Below, in pieces: positions 16,392-24,401 of a stretch of DNA of 46,020 nucleotides. Within the stretch, counting starts at the first letter, position 1. Every line of letters begins with the position of its first letter. A model generated the notes under the pieces. That model did not search any database. It had not been told where the DNA came from and saw nothing but the letters and a program-made list of their open reading frames with translations. A program made the translations under genes and the position numbers. Source of the stretch: an uncultured Flavobacteriales bacterium (GTDB lineage Bacteria > Bacteroidota > Bacteroidia > Palsa-965); contig CALJIF010000099.1 in NCBI GenBank assembly GCA_937974275.1, positions 1 through 46,020 of the forward strand. The letters run 5' to 3'.

Positions 16392-17814
16392 AGTTTTGTG
16401 GTGGTTATACGGGGCGAGTTTCGCATTCCTGATCATCAATGCGATTTGCATCGCGTATGAGTTCTATTGGTTGAATTTGTTGCCCCCCATGTTATTTGTG
16501 GTGTTGCTGGCTTTGATTGCTTTGGACAAATTATTGCTGCTTGCAGTTTTTGTTACGCCACTGTCTATCAATCTAGCCGACAACGAAGTTAAAATAGGCT
16601 TGAGTTTGCCGGCAGAGCCTTTACTCATAGGAATTTTGTTTGTTTACGTCCTGCGCATGCTGCATGATGTGCGCTTTGATGTACGTTTTGCGCGACATCC
16701 GGTTACGATTGCCATAATTCTTAATCTGCTTTGGATGTTTATTACATCTATAACCAGTGAACTTCCGCTTGTTTCCTTTAAATATTTACTGGCTCGTTTG
16801 TGGTTTGTGATTCCGCTATATTTCGTTGGGGTACATGTTTTCCGTGATATTGCTAATGTCAGAAGATTCCTGTGGTTATATATTATACCATTGACGATTG
16901 TTATCGGTTACACTTTGTATCAACATTCGTTGTATGGGTTCGAACAAGATCCGGCTCACTGGGTCATGTCTCCGTTTTATAATGATCATACTGCGTATGG
17001 TGCCGCACTGGCAATGTTCTTTCCGACTTTGGTTGCATTTTCATGGAGTAAGCGATACTCCAATAATATTCGAATCATCGCATTTATACTTCTCGGAATC
17101 TTCTCAATCGCTTTGGTGTTTTCATATACACGTGCTGCGTGGTTAGGCCTTGCTGCAGTGTTTGTATTGTACATTGTTTTTCTTTTGCGAATTCGATTCA
17201 TGTATTTGTTTGTGCCAACGGCCCTAACTGCAATTATTGTAATGCTGTCTTGGACTGAAATTCAGATGAAGCTGGAGAAGAATCGTCAGGATACTTCCGA
17301 TGATTTGGCGGAACACGTACAGTCTATTTCCAATATCAGTACAGATGCTTCTAACTTGGAGCGAATAAATAGATGGAATTCGGCGTTTAGGATGTTTGAA
17401 GAACGCCCATTCTTTGGATGGGGCCCCGGAACATACAGTTTCGTTTATGCGCCATTCCAGTTATCAAACGAAAAAACTATTATCTCCACCAATGCCGGGG
17501 ATATGGGTAATGCCCACTCTGAGTATATTGGCCCATTATGCGAATCAGGAGTATTTGGCACGTTGACTTTTTTGGGTATCGTGGTTACCATTATTTGGAC
17601 CGGCTGGCGCTTGTATTATAAATTAACAGATAAAGTTCATCGTGGCCTTATGCTGTCGATCTTGCTTGGAATGGTTACGTATTTCTTACATGGAGCACTC
17701 AATAACTTTTTAGATACAGATAAAGCTTCTGTACCGTTCTGGGGATTTGCGGCAATGCTTGTTGCGGCGGACTTATGGTACGAACCTAAGAAGAAAGAAA
17801 AGGCAGAGGAGTAA
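16366..17814 (+). CDS. O-antigen ligase/polymerase (Wzy or WaaL-like)
   Basis: The 482-residue protein has about ten to twelve membrane helices and one large periplasmic loop (about residues 290-390) with FGWGPGTYSFVYAP and NAHSEYIGPLCESGVFG. The GWGPGT and HSEY...E..G pattern is the signature of the O-antigen ligase domain family (PF04932), shared by Wzy polymerases and WaaL ligases. Next to a flippase and chain-length regulators, a polymerase role is the simpler reading. It overlaps the preceding wzz-like gene by 26 bases, which implies translational coupling. It is the last gene of the block; the next gene converges on it. Confidence 0.87.
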   Translation: MPEASNRNRVLWWLYGASFAFLIINAICIAYEFYWLNLLPPMLFVVLLALIALDKLLLLAVFVTPLSINLADNEVKIGLSLPAEPLLIGILFVYVLRMLHDVRFDVRFARHPVTIAIILNLLWMFITSITSELPLVSFKYLLARLWFVIPLYFVGVHVFRDIANVRRFLWLYIIPLTIVIGYTLYQHSLYGFEQDPAHWVMSPFYNDHTAYGAALAMFFPTLVAFSWSKRYSNNIRIIAFILLGIFSIALVFSYTRAAWLGLAAVFVLYIVFLLRIRFMYLFVPTALTAIIVMLSWTEIQMKLEKNRQDTSDDLAEHVQSISNISTDASNLERINRWNSAFRMFEERPFFGWGPGTYSFVYAPFQLSNEKTIISTNAGDMGNAHSEYIGPLCESGVFGTLTFLGIVVTIIWTGWRLYYKLTDKVHRGLMLSILLGMVTYFLHGALNNFLDTDKASVPFWGFAAMLVAADLWYEPKKKEKAEE

Positions 17815-17902
17815 GTTGCTTAGTTTAACGATTAAAGTAAACACAGTCATTGTTACATCGTCATCATCGGTGATTGTAATTCAGAAAACTTGATGTATAA
17901 TG

Positions 17903-19132
17903 TTAGATCATCTTGCAGGTCACCAATGCAATGTCATCTACATACGATTGTTCGTCCCGATGTTTATTCAACAACTCGAGTAACAGTGCATTGATCCTAT
18001 TGGGTGATGCCTTGCGATTTTTCTGAAGCAGTTCTTTCACAGGTTCTAGTCCTAGTTCTTGCTGTTCCGCATTGCGTTGTTCAACCAAACCATCAGTATA
18101 ACACAATAACAATGTGTCCGGATTTACGCTAACAATACCTTCTTTAACACGTATTAATTCATCCAGTATTCCTAAGCCTGTACAACCCACGGTTAGTAAG
18201 TTGTAGCCGTCTGCGTCGATCAGTAACGGAGGGTTATGTCCTGCATTAACGTATTGCAATGTGCGTGTTACTGTATTGTATTTCGCAATGAACAAGGTGA
18301 TGAATTTTTCACCTTTCGCATTGTCGTTCACCTTCGTATTTAATTCAATTACTAGGTCACTCAATGATGGAATGTGTTGTAGTAAAATCCGCAGGTAGGC
18401 CTGAAAATTAGACATCAACAGCGCAGCCGGAACTCCCTTGCCTGAAACGTCCGCAACACAAAAAGCCAATTCGTTCTCGTTAATCTGAATAAAGTCGTAG
18501 TAATCGCCACCCACTTGCTGATGCGGCAAATACAACGCATCCATTTCGATGTATTTATTGTGGGGCAAATGTTCCGGGAAAAGCATACGTTGTACTTCCC
18601 ATGCCAGTTCAAGTTCGCGATGCATAGCGGCACGCTTCAAATTTTCTTTCGCGAGACGCTTGTTCTCAATCGCCACCATCATAATGTTGGTCAGCGTTTG
18701 AATGAACGGCAAATGTTTAACAGCGCTACTCATTCCACTTTCCGCTTCATCCAAATCTCCAATCAAAACATAAGCAAGCGGAGAACTCTTGTGAAATACA
18801 GGTATCACAATTTCTTGCAGGTTGTTGCCTGAATTACCCGTAATGTCAAGAGTTGTAATTTCCCGCAACGGCAATAAATGGGTGGTTACATCAACTCCTG
18901 CAAACGCATCTTCTTTGCCAAAAAACAATAGGCGTTTCCAACCGTCCGAGTCGTGGCTATACAACACTAAACGACCGATCTGCAGGTTGTCACGAACAAT
19001 TGACTCGTAAATAGTTAATAGCTCTGCAGTAGAGAAATTATTATTGATGGCTTTCGTAATATCCAAAAGCGCAGTCAATTTGAAGTCTTTCAACCTCCGG
19101 CTTCTACGTTGATGTGGCGCACTCTGACTCAC
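17903..19132 (-). CDS. SpoIIE-type PP2C phosphatase with N-terminal GAF-like domain
   Basis: The 409-residue protein has a GAF-like sensor in residues of about 15-165 and a PP2C/SpoIIE (RsbU-type) phosphatase in about 190-409. The phosphatase motifs are complete: VGGDYYDFI, VADVSGKGVPAALLMSN, YVNAGHNPPLL, CYTDGLVEQ and the final YVDDIALV, covering the metal-binding aspartates. Such proteins dephosphorylate anti-anti-sigma or similar partner proteins in partner-switching. No STAS-domain or anti-sigma partner is encoded beside it, so the target is unknown. The start is GTG, four bases after a TAAATTAG box. It converges with the polysaccharide block. Confidence 0.9.
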   Translation of the reverse strand: MSQSAPHQRRSRRLKDFKLTALLDITKAINNNFSTAELLTIYESIVRDNLQIGRLVLYSHDSDGWKRLLFFGKEDAFAGVDVTTHLLPLREITTLDITGNSGNNLQEIVIPVFHKSSPLAYVLIGDLDEAESGMSSAVKHLPFIQTLTNIMMVAIENKRLAKENLKRAAMHRELELAWEVQRMLFPEHLPHNKYIEMDALYLPHQQVGGDYYDFIQINENELAFCVADVSGKGVPAALLMSNFQAYLRILLQHIPSLSDLVIELNTKVNDNAKGEKFITLFIAKYNTVTRTLQYVNAGHNPPLLIDADGYNLLTVGCTGLGILDELIRVKEGIVSVNPDTLLLCYTDGLVEQRNAEQQELGLEPVKELLQKNRKASPNRINALLLELLNKHRDEQSYVDDIALVTCKMI

Positions 19133-19136
19133 GGGG

Positions 19137-19144
19137 CTAATTTA
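19137..19144 (-). promoter_or_regulatory. Possible -7 box of the SpoIIE-type phosphatase gene
   Basis: Minus-strand TAAATTAG differs from TAnnTTTG at one base and lies four bases (CCCC) before the GTG start at 19132. A TTG is present upstream but with about 25 bases spacing. Weak alone. Confidence 0.22.
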
Positions 19145-19207
19145 CAACTCTGATGAAGTTATGCTCATGCAATTAGACCAAAGTAGTCCACACAACGACC
19201 AATGGCA

Positions 19208-20134
19208 TTATCGATTCTTAGAAAGGAAATCGGGAAGTTGGCGTACAGCGGCCAGTTCACGCCATTTACCGCGAGCTTCTTCTGCGGGCGCACCGAAATA
19301 TGTTTTGTTACCTTCCAACGATTTTGATACTCCGGATGTGGCAAGCACTACTGCACCTGAACCGATAACGATATCGCTGGTGACAGAAACACTGCCCCAT
19401 AGTGTTACCCGATCTTCGATGGTAGTTACTCCTGCAATGGCAACACCTGCTGCAAATAGACACATAGCACCAATCACAGTATCATGTCCGATGTGACACA
19501 AGTTATCCATTTTGGTCCCTTTACCTATTATGGTGTCGGCGCTTACTCCGCGGTCAATTGTGCAGCCTGCGCCAATCTCTACATCATCATGAATGATAAC
19601 GCGTCCACAGGTCAGCATTTTATCAAAATACTCTGCACGTTTCTTGTAATAAAAAGCGTCACCACCAATAGTTGTATTCGGATGGATGATAACATTATTG
19701 CCTATAATAGTTTCATCGGCAATAAACACACCCGGCTTAATCACACAATTGTCTCCGATAACAACATTCCGTCCGATGTAAACATTCGGGTAGATAATAG
19801 TTTCCTTGCCGATTTTGGCATCTGCTGCGTGCAACTCGGTGGAATGTCCGGAAAGCGAAAAATGCTTCACCAGTTTATTGTAGTCATTGAAAGGATCAGA
19901 AGAAATAAGTAATCCCTTTCCTTCAGGACATACTACGTCTTTGTTAATGAGTATTGTGGTTGCAGCACATTGCAAAGCTTTGTCGTAATACTTTGGGTGA
20001 TCAACAAAAACAATATCACCGCTCTCCACACGATGAATTTCGTTGAGCCCGGTGATGATATGATCCGCAGCTCCGCTGAAGGGAATGCCTAGTATTTCTG
20101 CAATTTGAGAAAGTGTGTGAGGACTGATTTTCAT
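19208..20134 (-). CDS. LpxD-like left-handed beta-helix acyltransferase, second copy
   Basis: The 308-residue protein has hexapeptide repeats from about residue 100 (IGRNVVIGDNCVIKPGVFI onward) and a candidate catalytic His in NLCHIGHDTVIGA, as in LpxD. The N-terminal domain is shorter than usual and the C-terminus ends in a short helix. LpxD adds an acyl chain to UDP-3-O-acyl-glucosamine in lipid A synthesis. A canonical lpxD is present in the same cluster, so this copy may act on a different acyl or sugar substrate; that is inference. It lies beyond the efp terminator and probably has its own promoter. Confidence 0.8.
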   Translation of the reverse strand: MKISPHTLSQIAEILGIPFSGAADHIITGLNEIHRVESGDIVFVDHPKYYDKALQCAATTILINKDVVCPEGKGLLISSDPFNDYNKLVKHFSLSGHSTELHAADAKIGKETIIYPNVYIGRNVVIGDNCVIKPGVFIADETIIGNNVIIHPNTTIGGDAFYYKKRAEYFDKMLTCGRVIIHDDVEIGAGCTIDRGVSADTIIGKGTKMDNLCHIGHDTVIGAMCLFAAGVAIAGVTTIEDRVTLWGSVSVTSDIVIGSGAVVLATSGVSKSLEGNKTYFGAPAEEARGKWRELAAVRQLPDFLSKNR

Positions 20135-20188
20135 CCAAAATGTTTTAAGCGAATTTACTCATTGCACAAAAGGTAAGCGTGTGCGTTC

Positions 20189-20216
20189 AAAAAAAAAGCG
20201 GCCTTTCGACCGCTTT
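20189..20216 (-). terminator. Intrinsic terminator of efp
   Basis: On the minus strand a 9-bp stem, AAAGCGGTC/GGCCGCTTT with one G-T pair, closes a GAAA tetraloop and runs into a T tract (20189-20194). It starts about ten bases after the efp stop and separates efp from the second lpxD-like gene. Confidence 0.85.
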
Positions 20217-20225
20217 CAGTATTCA

Positions 20226-20789
20226 TTATTTTTTCACTCGATCGGTGTATGCGCCGGTGCGCGTGTCGATACGAATCATATCCCCAACGTTGATAAACAA
20301 TGGAACACGAACTTGTGCTCCGGTTTCAACTGTAGCGGGTTTCAATGTATTGGTTGCTGTATCACCTTTAACACCCGGTTCGGTGTAAGTAACTTCCAAT
20401 TCAACACTTGCAGGAGGTTCGGCAGAAATCGGTTGATCGCTTTCGAACCAAACTTTAACTTCCATGCCTTCTTTCAAGTATTGCAACCCATCACCCATCA
20501 TTTCTTTCGGCAAGTAAATCTGTTCAAAAGACTCCGGATCCATTACTACGATATTGTTGTCTTCAGCGTAGATATATTGCAGCATTTTATACTCTACCCA
20601 AACAATCTCCATGCCTTCTCCGGAACGGAAACGGTTTTCCATGAGTTTGCCTGTCCTGAGGCTGCGCATTTTACCCTGATAAAAAGCGCGCAGGTTACCC
20701 GGTGTACGGTGCTGCCACTCAATTACCTGACATAGTTCGCCATTATATCGGATAAACGTTCCGATGCTGATATCTCCGGTATCTGCCAT
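20226..20789 (-). CDS. efp: Elongation factor P
   Basis: The 187-residue protein matches EF-P along its length, with three beta-barrel domains and the C-terminal signature VTYTEPGVKGDTATNTLKPA and the ending RIDTRTGAYTDRV. EF-P relieves ribosome stalling at polyproline. The tip of domain I reads HRTPGNLRAFYQG, where most EF-Ps have PGKG: the usual modified Lys is Asn32 here, so the standard lysine modification cannot occur. I place the start at ATG 20789; a longer frame reaches 20861 but would contain the promoter itself. A strong terminator follows. It is separated from the lpx operon by a plus-strand gene. Confidence 0.95.
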   Translation of the reverse strand: MADTGDISIGTFIRYNGELCQVIEWQHRTPGNLRAFYQGKMRSLRTGKLMENRFRSGEGMEIVWVEYKMLQYIYAEDNNIVVMDPESFEQIYLPKEMMGDGLQYLKEGMEVKVWFESDQPISAEPPASVELEVTYTEPGVKGDTATNTLKPATVETGAQVRVPLFINVGDMIRIDTRTGAYTDRVKK

Positions 20790-20820
20790 GATCTTGTTGT
20801 TTTGATTAAACTTGGGACGG

Positions 20821-20851
20821 CAAAGATAATATTGTTTGCGAGAGTTGCCAA
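20821..20851 (-). promoter_or_regulatory. Promoter of efp
   Basis: Minus-strand TTGG (20848-20851) and TATCTTTG (20821-20828), spaced 19 bases, fit the Bacteroidota -33 TTTG and -7 TAnnTTTG consensus; the -7 box is exact. The ATG of efp follows 31 bases downstream, a normal leader length. This is the best promoter in the window. Confidence 0.7.
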
Positions 20852-20887
20852 TGTTGCCCAAACAACCTCAATAGCCGGTTTGCGTCT

Positions 20888-21547
20888 ATGTTATATATGC
20901 AGAAATATGTCGGTTTCTTTTTTGCCGTGATGTTGAGTTCTGCCGCATTTGCTCAGAAATCGCGTCAGGTTACCTTGTATTATCGTCAGGACGCTGTACT
21001 GCCCGGCTTCTATGAAGGGCAATATACAGGTCGTAGTGCTGCTTCGGGCATGGGCTACCGTATAACAGGAACTGATGCTGCATTTATAATAGAGCCTCGG
21101 TTCGGAGTGGTGCATTTTCGGTATCATCAGAAAATAGAGGATGGTTTGCGTCTGGAACAGCAGCATGCGGGTTTAGAATTGGGTTTGCCGGTAAGTGTAA
21201 AATTGTGGCGGGGCCTTCGAATACTCGCAGCGTTAAATATGGGTTGGTTGCCTTATCAGGAAATACGGGTGCGACAGCGCGTTGGAAATACATTTAGTTA
21301 TTACAGCGATGATGCTTTGCACACGGGCTATCAAACGAATAAAATCTATGCCAATGCCGGACTTGGTTTAGGATTTCAGTTTGCAAAAGCCCCGAAATGG
21401 ATGTTGAGCGTAATGGTCAGACAACAAGCCAATGGACCTGTTAAATCAATTTATGAATGGGAGAATTCCTGGATACCGAAAGTGCGTATTGAGCCGAACT
21501 GGAAACCATTGTTACCGGGAATCGAGCTTTCGTATGCTATTAAATAG
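20888..21547 (+). CDS. Predicted secreted or outer membrane beta-barrel protein, unknown
   Basis: The 219-residue protein starts with a signal peptide (KYVGFFFAVMLSSAAFAQ). The remainder has alternating hydrophobic and aromatic strand segments such as AAFIIEPRFGVVHFRY and NKIYANAGLGLGFQF, suggesting a small outer membrane barrel. I recognise no family. It is on the strand opposite to the lpx cluster, between efp and the ABC ATPase gene, and its stop is eight bases from the stop of the ABC gene. The start may be ATG 20888 or ATG 20897. Function is unknown. Confidence 0.65.
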   Translation: MLYMQKYVGFFFAVMLSSAAFAQKSRQVTLYYRQDAVLPGFYEGQYTGRSAASGMGYRITGTDAAFIIEPRFGVVHFRYHQKIEDGLRLEQQHAGLELGLPVSVKLWRGLRILAALNMGWLPYQEIRVRQRVGNTFSYYSDDALHTGYQTNKIYANAGLGLGFQFAKAPKWMLSVMVRQQANGPVKSIYEWENSWIPKVRIEPNWKPLLPGIELSYAIK

Positions 21548-21555
21548 GTGCGGAA

Positions 21556-22185
21556 TTACGAGGTTTTTAACTCGTGCACATTGAGCTCTCGTGTACAGAA
21601 AAAATATTCCTCCTGTTCACTATTCGAACAAACAATGATGATGCGTCCGTTGCCGAATCGGCCAATTAAATCGCCATACCATTTTTTGGCTGCTACGTCA
21701 AGATTGGCGCAAGGCTCGTCCAAAAATAATAGCGGGGTTTGAGATGCAATTGCCAGCGTGAGTTTAACGCGCTGTCTCATGCCCGAGGAGAAATTCTTGA
21801 GTTGCTTTTTTCGAGCATGCTCCAATCCGGATAATGTCAAAATATCAGCGTTGCGAAGTTGATGTTGCCACGCTTTGAAACCGGAATGAAAATCGATCAT
21901 CTCTTCCAAGGTAAATTCTTCCATCAACTCTAAGTATGGTGCAGAAAAAGCAACATGTGGAAATAGATCATCAGCAGCAACACTACGTTGATTCAAGATG
22001 AGCGAGATACTGCCTTCATTTGGTAAAGTTGCACCTGCCAAAACCTGAAGCAGAGTTGATTTTCCCGAACCGTTTGATCCGAGAATTACGGTTGGATGTT
22101 CCGTTTCAAATACCAGATTGACATGTCTGAAAATCCACTCCTTCCCGAATTTCTTTCCCAGATCAGTAGCAACTAATTGATTCAT
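21556..22185 (-). CDS. Stand-alone ABC transporter ATP-binding protein
   Basis: The 209-residue protein is a single ABC ATPase. Walker A is GSNGSGKST (residues 36-44), the signature is NFSSGMRQRV, and Walker B with the catalytic Glu is LLFLDEPCANLD. No permease or periplasmic partner lies next to it. It follows lpxA by twelve bases on the same strand, so it is probably co-transcribed with lpxD, lpxC-fabZ and lpxA. An LptB identity is not supported: it is shorter than LptB and no other Lpt genes are here. The transported substrate is unknown. Confidence 0.88.
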   Translation of the reverse strand: MNQLVATDLGKKFGKEWIFRHVNLVFETEHPTVILGSNGSGKSTLLQVLAGATLPNEGSISLILNQRSVAADDLFPHVAFSAPYLELMEEFTLEEMIDFHSGFKAWQHQLRNADILTLSGLEHARKKQLKNFSSGMRQRVKLTLAIASQTPLLFLDEPCANLDVAAKKWYGDLIGRFGNGRIIIVCSNSEQEEYFFCTRELNVHELKTS

Positions 22186-22197
22186 GGCTGTTGCAGA

Positions 22198-22974
22198 TTA
22201 AGCAATCCCACGAATGATTCCGTCTTTGGAGTTGCGAATGAACTCGAGGATGGTGTTTTTTTCCGGAGAATCCGGCGCTTCTTTTTCGATGATCGCTACT
22301 GCATTAGAAACGTTCAGCCCTTTCACATAAAGCGTTCTGTATATGTCTTCAATTTGAAGAATGCTTTCATTGCTGAACCCGCGTCGACGAAGACCCACAG
22401 AGTTTACTCCAACGTATGCCAATGGCTCACGAGCCGCTTTAACAAATGGAGGTACGTTTTTACGCACACCGCTTTGTCCCGCTACAAAACTATGAGCACC
22501 TATTTTTACAAACTGTGAAACACCAACGTAACCTTCTAAAATAGCCCAGTCTTCAATTTCAACATGTCCCGCGACGTTAACGGAATTAGCGAGAATAACG
22601 TTATTACCCACAGCGCAGTCATGCGCAATATGCACGTAAGCCATCAACAGGCAATTAGCACCAACACTCGTTTTGAAACGATCTTTGGTGCCACGGTTAA
22701 TAGTTACACATTCACGAATGGTGGTGTTATCACCAATTTCCGTAGTGGTTTGTTCACCTTCGAATTTCAAATCCTGAGGAATGGCGCTGATAACTGCACC
22801 GGGGAAAACACGACAATCGTTACCGATTCGTGCACCGTCCATAATTACAGCGTGAGGGCCAATCCAGCAGTTGCTGCCGATTACAACGTCTGCAGTAATG
22901 TATGCAAATGGTTCAACGACAGTTCCCGGTCCTATTTTGGCGTCAGGGTGTATGTGTGCAAGTGGTGATATCAT
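22198..22974 (-). CDS. lpxA: UDP-N-acetylglucosamine acyltransferase
   Basis: The 258-residue protein is a left-handed beta-helix enzyme with hexapeptide repeats from residue 2 (SPLAHIHPDAKIGPGTVVEP) to about residue 185. The catalytic His is in MAYVHIAHDCAVG, and the PPFVKAARE segment closes the helix before a C-terminal helical domain. LpxA transfers a 3-hydroxyacyl chain from acyl carrier protein to UDP-GlcNAc, the first step of lipid A synthesis. Its ATG overlaps the lpxC-fabZ stop by four bases, so the genes are translationally coupled. Length and order fit the Bacteroidota lpxD-lpxC/fabZ-lpxA arrangement. Confidence 0.95.
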   Translation of the reverse strand: MISPLAHIHPDAKIGPGTVVEPFAYITADVVIGSNCWIGPHAVIMDGARIGNDCRVFPGAVISAIPQDLKFEGEQTTTEIGDNTTIRECVTINRGTKDRFKTSVGANCLLMAYVHIAHDCAVGNNVILANSVNVAGHVEIEDWAILEGYVGVSQFVKIGAHSFVAGQSGVRKNVPPFVKAAREPLAYVGVNSVGLRRRGFSNESILQIEDIYRTLYVKGLNVSNAVAIIEKEAPDSPEKNTILEFIRNSKDGIIRGIA

Positions 22975-24401
22975 ACCGTTGCTTTTTCGGCTTTAGCGGG
23001 TTCATTGTTTCTCACTTTCACAATCTGCGCGAGCATGTCAGCTTCCGCTACAACTTTGCCGTTAACATAAGTATAACCTTTCATATGACACAAGCCGCGA
23101 CGGATTGGATCAACTAAGTCTAACTTGAATACGCAGGTATCTCCCGGAACAACTTTTTGCTTGAACTTTACGCTCTCAATTTTCAAGAAATAGGTTTGAT
23201 AATTTTCAGGATCAGGAACTGTTTTCAAACATAAGATTCCGCCTGTCTGCGCCATAGCCTCAACCAATAATACGCCGGGCATAACGGGCTCATCCGGGAA
23301 GTGTCCCTGAAACCAATATTCATTCATGGTTACATTTTTCACGCCGATCACATGTTGCGGCGAAAGCTCCATGATTTTATCTACCAACAAGAAAGGAAAA
23401 CGATGCGGAAGTATTTTTTGAATTTCACGCACATCGTACAACGGTGTTTGATTCAAGTCGATGTGCAACTCGTTTTTCTTCTGCTTTTCTTTCTTGATCA
23501 GCGCTTTTAATTTTTTCGCAAACTCTACATTGCCTGCATGACCGGGACGCGCAGCAAGAACGTGGATCTTCATGTGCATGCCTACTAGCGCTAAATCACC
23601 AACAATATCGAGCAGTTTGTGACGTGCAGGTTCGTTGTAGTAATGCAGTTGAACATTATTCAAAACCCCGCGGCCTTTAATTTCCACATCAGGCTTGTTA
23701 AACACTTTGCGCAAGTGATCCAGCTTTTCGGAAGAAACTTCTTTATCCACCAACACGATCGCATTATCCAAATCTCCGCCCTTGATTAAATTATGTTGTA
23801 ACAAGGCTTCCAATTCATGAAGGAACACGAATGTTCTGCACGGGGCAATTTGTTCTTTAAACTCACTCAGTTGGTACATGCCGGCATGCTGTGTTCCCAA
23901 AACATCGCTGTTGTAGTCAACCATCACGGTAACACGAAATTCATCCTGCGGAACTGCAAGCATTTCTACTTTCTTAACAGGATCTTCATAGGTGAGATTT
24001 TCTTTCAAAATAAAGTATTCGCGTTCTGCGTTCTGCTCTACAAATCCCGCCGACTCTAACGCCATAATAAAAGGCATCGAACTGCCATCCATGATTGGTG
24101 TTTCGGGTCCCGACAAATCAATTAACACGTTATCCAAATCGCAACCCATTAATGCAGCCAACACATGTTCGGTTGTATATACACGCGCACCATTTTTCTC
24201 CAATGTTGTCCCACGCGCAGTATCTACTACGTTGTCCGTATCTGCATCAATTACCGGTTGTCCTTCTACATCGGTTCGGCGAAATTTAAATCCGTGATTT
24301 TCTGGCGCAGGGTGAAATGTTAAGGTAACCGGAGCGCCTGTGTGTAAACCTTTACCGGCAACAGAAACAGATTGCCCAATAGTACGTTGTAATTTGCTCA
24401 T
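22971..24401 (-). CDS. lpxC-fabZ: Bifunctional LpxC deacetylase / FabZ dehydratase
   Basis: The 476-residue protein is a fusion. Residues of about 1-305 are LpxC, the zinc UDP-3-O-acyl-GlcNAc deacetylase, with zinc ligands in TEHVLAAL and ARHKLLDIVGD and catalytic residues in MDGSSMPF and RPGHAGN. Residues of about 320-465 are FabZ, the 3-hydroxyacyl-ACP dehydratase, with the catalytic His in PHRFPFLLVDKI and Glu in GVLLVEAMAQTGG. This fusion is characteristic of Bacteroidota. It links the committed lipid A step with fatty acid synthesis. The start overlaps the lpxD stop by four bases. Confidence 0.97.
   Translation of the reverse strand: MSKLQRTIGQSVSVAGKGLHTGAPVTLTFHPAPENHGFKFRRTDVEGQPVIDADTDNVVDTARGTTLEKNGARVYTTEHVLAALMGCDLDNVLIDLSGPETPIMDGSSMPFIMALESAGFVEQNAEREYFILKENLTYEDPVKKVEMLAVPQDEFRVTVMVDYNSDVLGTQHAGMYQLSEFKEQIAPCRTFVFLHELEALLQHNLIKGGDLDNAIVLVDKEVSSEKLDHLRKVFNKPDVEIKGRGVLNNVQLHYYNEPARHKLLDIVGDLALVGMHMKIHVLAARPGHAGNVEFAKKLKALIKKEKQKKNELHIDLNQTPLYDVREIQKILPHRFPFLLVDKIMELSPQHVIGVKNVTMNEYWFQGHFPDEPVMPGVLLVEAMAQTGGILCLKTVPDPENYQTYFLKIESVKFKQKVVPGDTCVFKLDLVDPIRRGLCHMKGYTYVNGKVVAEADMLAQIVKVRNNEPAKAEKATV

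Noticed and set aside
20790..20861. A 24-residue N-terminal extension of EF-P
   Set aside because: The extension region contains the efp promoter boxes (20821-20851), and EF-P proteins start at the MADTGDI-like segment.
21556..22185. LptB identity for the ABC ATPase
   Set aside because: It is shorter than LptB, and no lptA, lptC, lptF or lptG lies nearby.
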